DNA from: Megascapheus bottae
Lineage: Eukaryota; Chordata; Mammalia; Rodentia; Geomyidae
Direction: 5' to 3'
Length of the DNA stretch: 64,000 bases
NCBI GenBank assembly: GCA_024803745.1
Contig: JANJXV010000189.1
Location: 1,812,861-1,876,860 of the forward strand
A program made the position numbers and the translations under genes. Below, in pieces: positions 57,640-64,000 of this stretch. Positions within the stretch are counted from its first letter, which is position 1, and every line of letters begins with the position of its first letter. A model generated the notes under the pieces. It made no database searches. It was not told the DNA's origin and saw only the letters and a program-made list of their open reading frames with translations.

Positions 57640-58030
57640 CAAAAGTTCAGCTTCTTAATAGCTCAAAACCTAGGTACATAAGGTCATATAGGATGAGACT
57701 AAATGAAAGGGTCTCTAGGATATGGAAACAAGAGCTTTATCTTGTGTGATTGTTGTTCTTAAGGCACTATATTATTCTCTTCTCTTGTATTGCCCTATGG
57801 TTAATCTCACGTTGTTACTGTATGTGACTTTGTTACCTGGTATATTGTATATATGTTTATTTGAAATAAGAAAGGGAGGGGGGAAAACAAGATGAGGGGA
57901 GGGGGATGGAGGGAGGGAAATGGGGACACAAACATGAGAAAGGGTAGCAATATTTGTGAAGTAATTCACCTATCTGGCAAATATAATGTAACCCTTCTAT
58001 TAATTACAATAAAATTATATTTAAAACAAA
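57640..58030 (+). mobile_element. L1 3' end
   Basis: ACATAAGGTCATATAGGATGA ... GATGAGGGGAGGGGGATGG ... TTACAATAAAATTATATTTAA; lacks ORF2. Confidence 0.88.
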
Positions 58031-58279
58031 TTTTAACAAGAAGAGAAAAGAACGTTAGGCTTCTTAGTTTCTTCTCTGTAGAAACGTGTTGCATTTCTCA
58101 TGGAAGTGCATGAAGCCACCTGAGCAACTTTCATCTGTTACTTTCTTACAGTTGCCAGCCTTGAGCAACAAAAGCTGAGTAAGAGTGCGAAGCCTTAGGT
58201 TAATTTTATGGAAAAGCCTCACAAAGGTTTAAAATGAACATTTTTGGAGTGTAAACATTTTTACTGCAAACTTAATTTC

Positions 58280-58325
58280 TTCCTCCGCCTCCACCTCCTC
58301 CTCCTCCTCCTCCTCCTCTTCCTTC
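58280..58325. repeat. (TCC)n/(TTC)n simple repeat
   Basis: CCTCCTCCTCCTCC followed by TTCTTCTTC. Confidence 0.92.
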
Positions 58326-58563
58326 TTCTTCTTCCTCTTTTGGTGGGTCATGGTGCTGGAACTTAGCCTAGGCGCTGTCCCTGAGCTCTTCAGCTCAAGG
58401 CTACTGCCCTACTCTTGAGCCAAGCCCCACTTCCCATTTTCTAGAGGTTAATTGGAGATAAGAGTCTCAGGTCCTTTTGTGCCCCAGTTGGCTTTGAACA
58501 GTGATCCTCAGACTCAGCCTCGTGAGGAGCTAGTGTTAGAGGCGTGAGCCACCGCGCCTGGCT
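58326..58563 (-). mobile_element. B1-ID composite SINE
   Basis: GGTGGGTCATGGTGCTGGAAC ... GAGCCACCGCGCCTGGC; CAAACTTAATTTCTT duplicated at 58268 and 58565. Confidence 0.93.
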
Positions 58564-58565
58564 GC

Positions 58566-59765
58566 AAACTTAATTTCTTTGGAAATCTTTAAATGATATT
58601 ATAAAATGATGGCAGAAATGAGAAACAAATATTTCCTGTAAGGTATATATGAGCCAATTAGAAATTTGAAGGTAGAGTTATTGAAATGAAAATTTTAAAT
58701 AGATGGATAAAAATGAAGTAAATTGAGTGAAGGAAAAGAGCGAATTTTTCACAGAGACAAATGGAGAAAAAGACCCCTAAAATAGACAAGACACACAGCA
58801 TCAGGCTTTGTGATCCATGCTGTTAATAACCTATACTAGCCGGAAGGGTGACTAGTAAGCATTTGGAATGGGGGTAGTTCGACATGAGATGTGCTACAGA
58901 CTCAGAAAAGTCACTAGCATTTGTTGTGTTAATTATATGTTGAAGATTTGGGTGAAAATATAGTAAAACTGACACCACTCATTTCTTTCTGCTTTTTCAT
59001 GAGGCTTCATAAATGACAGGCCTGGTTTGCATTGCTTTTATAGCTGTTAATGTTGTTCTCTGTAGTGCTTACTCTCATGTAAGGGTTTCCATAAATCATA
59101 TCAGAGGGAAAGGTGGAGAAGTAATATTTGAAAAAAAGGATGGAACTTTTGTAAAGTTGCAAAGGTAGCTTTGAGCACATTAAAATGGTATTTGATAATA
59201 CTTACTATTAGTTAAGCTGTACTTAAGAACTTTACAGTGAAATTGAACAACCTTGGCTATGGAGAGAAATTTTAAACCTAGAGGTCTGTACCAACAGTGA
59301 CCGATGAGAGTGGTCTTGAATTTATTTTTCTGAAGGCCACAGAAAATTCAGTGGAGAAATATTTACATTGATGTGCAAAGATAACAATCCAAATATTTTG
59401 TAACAAACCAGAAACATGGTTCAAGGATAAGAAAGAGAGAATATACAAACATTCTTTCCAATAAACAACATCTAGTTAATTTTGTTAATTCACATAACTG
59501 AAGCTCATTCACTATCCTGTCTAAAGGAGTTATGGACTGCTGTACATCAAGTACAGCAAGTTCCTGGGGGCAGAAAAAGGCTTTACAATGGAAAATAGCA
59601 TGGACTATTTTAGTTTTACTGAGTTTGCTTTTACTTGATGACTTATTTTTCATTTCACAATAAAGTTAAGCTGGGAAATGGTAATAAATAGGATGTCTGA
59701 TACATAAAGTGTGATGATGGTAGGATTATAGAAATGTTAAGTCAATGATGTTAAAAACTAATTAC
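58566..59765. other. spacer, no recognised feature
   Basis: AT-rich, no exon or repeat recognised. Confidence 0.45.
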
Positions 59766-59767
59766 TG

Positions 59768-59970
59768 GGGCCCAGAGTTTGGAATAGTGGTAGAGTGCTT
59801 GCCCAGCATGCACCAAGACCAGGGTTCAATTCCTTGGTACCACATACATAGAAAAAAAGCCAGAAGTGGTGCTGAGGCTCAAGTGGTAGAGCTCTGGCCT
59901 TGAGAAAGTCCAAGGACAGTGCTCAGGCCCTGAGCTCAAGCCCAGGACTGGCAAAAACCAACAAACAAAA
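59768..59970 (+). mobile_element. ID-dimer SINE
   Basis: GGGCCCAGAGTTTGGAATAG start; AACTAATTACT / ATCTAATTACT duplicated at 59757 and 59972. Confidence 0.93.
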
Positions 59971-60128
59971 AATCTAATTACTATCATGAGACCATAACAT
60001 TCAGAGGAAAAAGGAATGAGAATATCCATGAAATAAATGTATTTAAGGTCTAAATGGATCAGTAGTCACAGGTTACATGCATAGATGAAAACTCGGCATT
60101 CTGTTTCTGTCCTGTTTGCTGTCTAGCC

Positions 60129-60764
60129 TCCAAGAGGGACAAGAGAGATGGTTTCAGAAGCCAGAGTTTCCACTCTTCACATTATTTGAGGGACCATTCT
60201 CCCCATAAAAGGGATGCTGCATTTTTCAGAGAATCACCTGGAGGTCGAAAGGACTCTCCACACAGCAGATCCGGCTCCAGTGTCAGCAGCAGGAGCTACT
60301 CTCCAGAGCGCGGCAAACCTTACACCTCCCACAGGCCTCAGCTCAGAAGGGGAGAGAGATCTGCTCAGTTTCTGAAAACATCCCGAGACCTTTCAACTTG
60401 GAGCTCTTCAGCAGTTCTTTCATCCAAGAGGGTACTGGCTGCCCCTCCAGTTGCAGACCAGCCCGAAGAGCCAGAGTCAAACACAACAGACTGGATAGAA
60501 TTATTTGAAGATGGTCAGCTAAACAGCCGCTCTAAAGCAATAGCATCAAAAATGAAGGAGATTGAAAAGGTTTACCGGCAAGACTGTGAAACTTTTGGGA
60601 TGGTGGTGAAAATGCTGATTGAAAAGGATCCTTCATTAGAACAGACTATACAGTTTGCTCTGAGGCAGAATTTACAAGAAATAGGTAAGCGGTGTATTGA
60701 AGAGCTGAAGCATTTCATTGCAGAGTATGATAAATCTGTTCAAGATTTTGGAGATCCTTTTTAG
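60129..60764 (+). pseudogene. PPHLN1: intronless copy of the 3' half of periphilin-1 (PPHLN1)
   Basis: An open frame reads KRDKRDGFRSQSFHSS, SPHSRSGSSVSSRSYSPERG, DQPEEPESNTTDWIELFEDG and RQDCETFGMVVKMLIEKD, and ends EYDKSVQDFGDPF with TAG at 60762. These are the arginine/serine-rich part and C-terminal coiled coil of periphilin-1, the HUSH-complex subunit that binds TASOR and RNA. Several exons are fused without introns, and the ELAEAASKWAAEKLEK segment is absent, as in a shorter splice form; so it is a retrocopy of a processed transcript. The N-terminal third is missing and no ATG opens the frame; the first in-frame ATG (60552) starts a 70-residue protein that is just the coiled coil. An AATAAA lies at 60785; no poly(A) tail remains. 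Confidence 0.88.
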
Positions 60765-61204
60765 AAGAATTAGTGTTCAGGCAAAATAAATAAATGTTTC
60801 TACATTTAATAACACTGCCTCTGTATTGTGTAATTCGTTAATATATGGAACTTTGGTGATGAAGAGAAATGCTTTATAATGTATGACCACATTTCCAATT
60901 CAGTTAAAATCTAAAATAGTTCTGTAAAGATAGTTTACTTCAAATGTTTTCTCAATGTAAGCCAAGTAGTCCTTTCTCATAGTCACATACATGCCCTCAT
61001 TCCAAAAATGATGCTTAAGATTGGGAGTTTGGCCTAATGGTAGAGTAATGCTTAATTTTTTAAGTTTTGAAAAAGTACTCTCTTTGGAGATCGACTGTAT
61101 CTCCTAATGTTCTACAGTCTTCTGTCTTCCACCAGAACATGTGGTGATTTATTTGCTCATGAGTGTATTTCTAGTTAGTGATAATTCCACTTAAACATGA
61201 GCAA

Positions 61205-61385
61205 GTCCAAGGGTTTGAACTCAGGGCCTGGCACTGTCTTTGGGCACTTTTTACTCAAAGCTAGTACTGTGCCACTTGAGGCACTTCTGGTTTTTTCTGT
61301 GTAGGTGGTTCAGGAGGAATCGAACCTAGGGCTTCCTGTATGCTAGATGAGCTCGTCGTGTCCACTAGCCCATGCTCCCAGACCA
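61205..61385 (-). mobile_element. ID-dimer SINE private to the right arm
   Basis: AAACATGAG duplicated at about 61193 and 61385; absent from the left arm. Confidence 0.88.
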
Positions 61386-61917
61386 AACATGAGTAGTCTT
61401 TAGCATTCTTGTAGCAGAGACTGCCATGTAAAAATTAGCATTTGAGTTGTGATTTTACATTGAGTCTGCTTTTGTTAGGCCTTGTAACATTTAGCAAGTC
61501 AAGGGTACTATCCTAATAAACTAATACTCTGCTACCTTAGTGAATTCTCAGTCAGCAGCAAAACAGATTTAAAACCTCTACAATAAAGTCTATAATAAAT
61601 TCATTTTCCTAAAATAAATGAACTTGTTGCACCTTCTCTATTAAAATATTCTTGAGACTATTGAGTACTCTGACAAAATTATAAGTACTACATAATAAGA
61701 ATTAAAGCAATTTGAAATGAAAGATAATCATTTTAATGATGTGATTGCTCCAACACCTTTCTTAGGAAAAATTTCAGCATATACCAGAGGACTGGAGTTT
61801 TACATTTTCATAAGCCCATAGGTAAAAAATGGCTGATTGATCACATGCTCATGATTAAACAAACAGCTTAGAGACTAGTCATCTATTCATCTCTGTAATC
61901 AGGGTGGGTTGTTAGTA

Positions 61918-62116
61918 CTTTTTTTTTTTGCCAGTCCTGAGCTTCAGCTCAGGGATGAGCCCTGTCCTTGGATTTTCTCAAGGCTAGAGCTCTACCAATT
62001 GAGCCTCAGCACCACTTCCAGCTTTTTTCTATGCATATGGTACGGAGGAATTGAACCCCGGGTCTTCATGCATGCTAGGCAAGCATGCTACCATTAGGCC
62101 ATACTCCTGGCCCTGT
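61918..62116 (-). mobile_element. ID-dimer SINE private to the right arm
   Basis: Poly(T), GCCAGTCCTGAGCTTCAGC ... CATACTCCTGGCCC. Confidence 0.9.
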
Positions 62117-62329
62117 TGTTCTTGCTTTTTGATGTTCCTAAACCATCAGTATTCTTGAAAAAAACAAAGGAGAGTGGGCAGTAAGCTAGGAAGCAGTCCT
62201 TCATGACTGAGGCAACCGAATTACCAGTTAGTTAAGAATCTAACTGATACCATTAGAACACTGAGCCAAAATATAGAATTCTTTAATATTAGTTACTATT
62301 AGTTTAGGGAAACTTTAACAATTATGTTA

Positions 62330-62667
62330 TGTCGGGGCCTACCGGCAGCAAATTGGGGTTCCTGAAATAGGGGGCAGGGACTGGAAAAATTAGAAGAGAG
62401 ACAAACACATCGGGTCCGGGAGGTCTGCAGCCCAGGCAAAAACTGCAGCGCCCCGTTTATTCTCAACTCAAAGTTTATATCCCTCCTTGAGACCAGGGCA
62501 CTGCCAGGTGTTACATCCAGATGGTTAATCAGGGAACTGTTGGGGGTTACATTCATATGGTAAATCTCAGATCAATTGAACAGGAGAAGGCCAAAAAACA
62601 ATAAGACAATCAAGCAATTATCTGATGCAAATCAAAGTACAGTTTGATTCCACTCTTGCTCCCGACA
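62330..62667 (-). mobile_element. 3' LTR of a minus-strand endogenous retrovirus
   Basis: 338 bp with TGTCGGGG ... CCCGACA ends. On the minus strand it has GATATAAAC (TATA-like) and GAATAAAC (polyadenylation). Next to it on the internal side is a purine tract, AAAGATGGGGGA on the minus strand, as expected for plus-strand priming. Looks like a class II (betaretrovirus-like) LTR; inference. Confidence 0.82.
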
Positions 62668-63151
62668 TATCCCCCATCTTTATTTTAAAAGAAACACAAG
62701 TGCAATTTCTATTCTTTCCACTATCTCTAATTATCTCTAATTATCCTGTCTCACTTTCCAAAAATGACTGGTCCCTTCATCTAAAGGGGATTGATGGGCG
62801 GAGATTCAGCTTCTGTGACTTCTTCAAGCTGACTCAAGGGCATTGTCTCTGTGCTTGACCAGGGACCTTAAGAAGCCTAGCCTGTTTTATCAGGGATTGC
62901 AAGGATTAGATATCAGGAATAATAATTTGCTCCAAACTGGAGATCATATTTAACATTTAACAACTGCACAAACCATCTTTGGCTACAATAGTGTAGCTTA
63001 CATAGCACCCATTTGCAAAGGCTTTTTCTTGATTGTCTGGGGAACTAAATTTCTGCAACCTTAACAATGCTTCAGTTGTCAGATCTAAACAGATTAATAG
63101 AGACACAAGCCTCAGATCCACAAACTTTTCCTGAATTTGTGGCTGGTGTCA

Positions 63152-63176
63152 AAAATAAATAAATAAATAAATAAAA
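63152..63176. repeat. (AAAT)n microsatellite
   Basis: Six AAAT units inside the retroviral remnant. Confidence 0.93.
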
Positions 63177-63432
63177 ATTTCGCTCAATTAAGACTTTAAA
63201 CTACCCACTATCACAGAAGATTGACAAGTTCCTGCCCAGTTATGAAAGGCACGGGCATTAGTAAGGCATGCTTACAAACTATTCTATGACCTCCCGGCTC
63301 TGATTAATTTGATTGGCCAAGCACAAGTGACTAAGATCTGACACCATCTCTGCCATCCAAGCAGAGGCTTTCTGCATCGTGTCCCAGTAGTGTTTCTCCA
63401 CACAGGGATAAATGTCCCATTGGCATTTCACT

Positions 63433-63690
63433 TGCTTAGTTGCTGGACTTGAACTCAGGGCCTGGGCACTGTCCCTCAGCTCTCCAGCTCAAGGCTAGCA
63501 CCCTACCACTATGAGTCCCAAGCTTGGTGCTTGAGTGCTTCCCCCCAGCTTTTCAGCTCAGAGCTAGCATTCTGCCACTTCAAGCTCCAAAGCAACTCTG
63601 TCCCAGCATTCTGCTGGCAGATTAGACACCACAGTCTCACAGGGACTTTGCTTTGCCCGGGCAGGCTCAAAGCTGCGGCTTTCAGATCAA
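63433..63690 (-). mobile_element. B1-ID composite SINE, diverged
   Basis: TGGACTTGAACTCAGGGCCTG start with a second ID-like unit; B1 part decayed. Confidence 0.65.
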
Positions 63691-64000
63691 TGAGTCCTAC
63701 AAAAGACCACGTTACTCCAATTAAAGCAACAAGGTGGTCAATACAGAAATAGTCTCTAAGCATGAGCTTACCTAGAACCTGGTAAAAGCCAAAGTTACAT
63801 CTGAATAAGGATTGCTGTCCTTCTCCATGGGCTAGCTGGAAGTTGCTATAAGGTAACTTACAAGAGCAAGCTGAAATAGCAATTAAGCAATTACTTTGGT
63901 AGTCCTAATTTTCCTTTTTTCTCTTTCTTTAAACATTTAAGACAACTTCACTTTCAAATATTGTTTAGAAACCCATTTCCAATGTTCTTAATAACTTTTA

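Larger units (their letters stand above)
60970..62175 (-). repeat. outer inverted repeat, right arm
   Basis: Reverse-complement partner of 53700-54670. It holds three private SINE insertions (a truncated one near 61021, and 61205-61385, 61918-62116) that account for its extra length. Confidence 0.85.
62668..64000 (-). mobile_element. decayed internal sequence of the endogenous retrovirus
   Basis: Starts with the polypurine tract and continues to the window end. Short minus-strand stretches near 63270-63420 could be the membrane-proximal part of an envelope gene, but stops break them and no complete gene is visible. A B1-ID SINE interrupts it at about 63433-63690. Confidence 0.5.

Overview
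This is a window of a mammalian nuclear genome, almost certainly rodent. Long introns with GT..AG borders, AT-rich sequence, CA/GT microsatellites, 3'-end L1 fragments and about 50 SINEs fill it. The SINEs are mostly two kinds: B1 fused to an ID-like tail, and head-to-tail ID-derived dimers. From memory this mix fits the Castorimorpha (kangaroo rats, pocket mice, gophers) better than mouse, rat or squirrel; that placement is inference. No prokaryotic feature, CRISPR array or free-standing RNA gene was seen.

From 5794 to 49037 (+ strand) the window carries the 3' part of a contactin-associated protein (Caspr/neurexin IV family) gene that matches CNTNAP3 best. Twenty-one exons can be placed, corresponding to exons 4-24 of the usual 24, in the family order: end of discoidin domain, LamG1, LamG2, EGF1, fibrinogen-like, LamG3, EGF2, LamG4, juxtamembrane, transmembrane plus cytoplasmic tail. 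Phases and lengths fit the family, so exons can be placed to the base. The copy is broken: +1 insertion in exon 5, -1 deletion in exon 6, exon 7 donor GT changed to AT, net frameshift in exon 9, in-frame TAG in exon 11, and only a stop-containing trace of exon 23. Exons 12-22 are all open, with in-frame losses in exons 14 and 15. I read it as a pseudogenised CNTNAP3 (unitary, or one copy of a duplicated gene); a shorter product from the 3' half cannot be excluded.

The introns hold many dated insertions: L1 ends with target-site duplications (one inside the exon 14 acceptor tract, one with a probable 3' transduction just before exon 20), an LTR-like element splitting a SINE, and an old L1 in introns 14 and 21.

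Downstream (50-62 kb) is a rearranged block. Two inverted arms of about 1 kb (53700-54670 and 60970-62175) enclose a second, smaller inverted pair (54670-54970 and 56780-57235) and an intronless copy of the 3' half of PPHLN1 (periphilin-1, a HUSH-complex subunit) whose C-terminal coiled coil is intact. From 62330 to the end lies the 3' LTR and decayed internal sequence of a minus-strand endogenous retrovirus that continues past the window.
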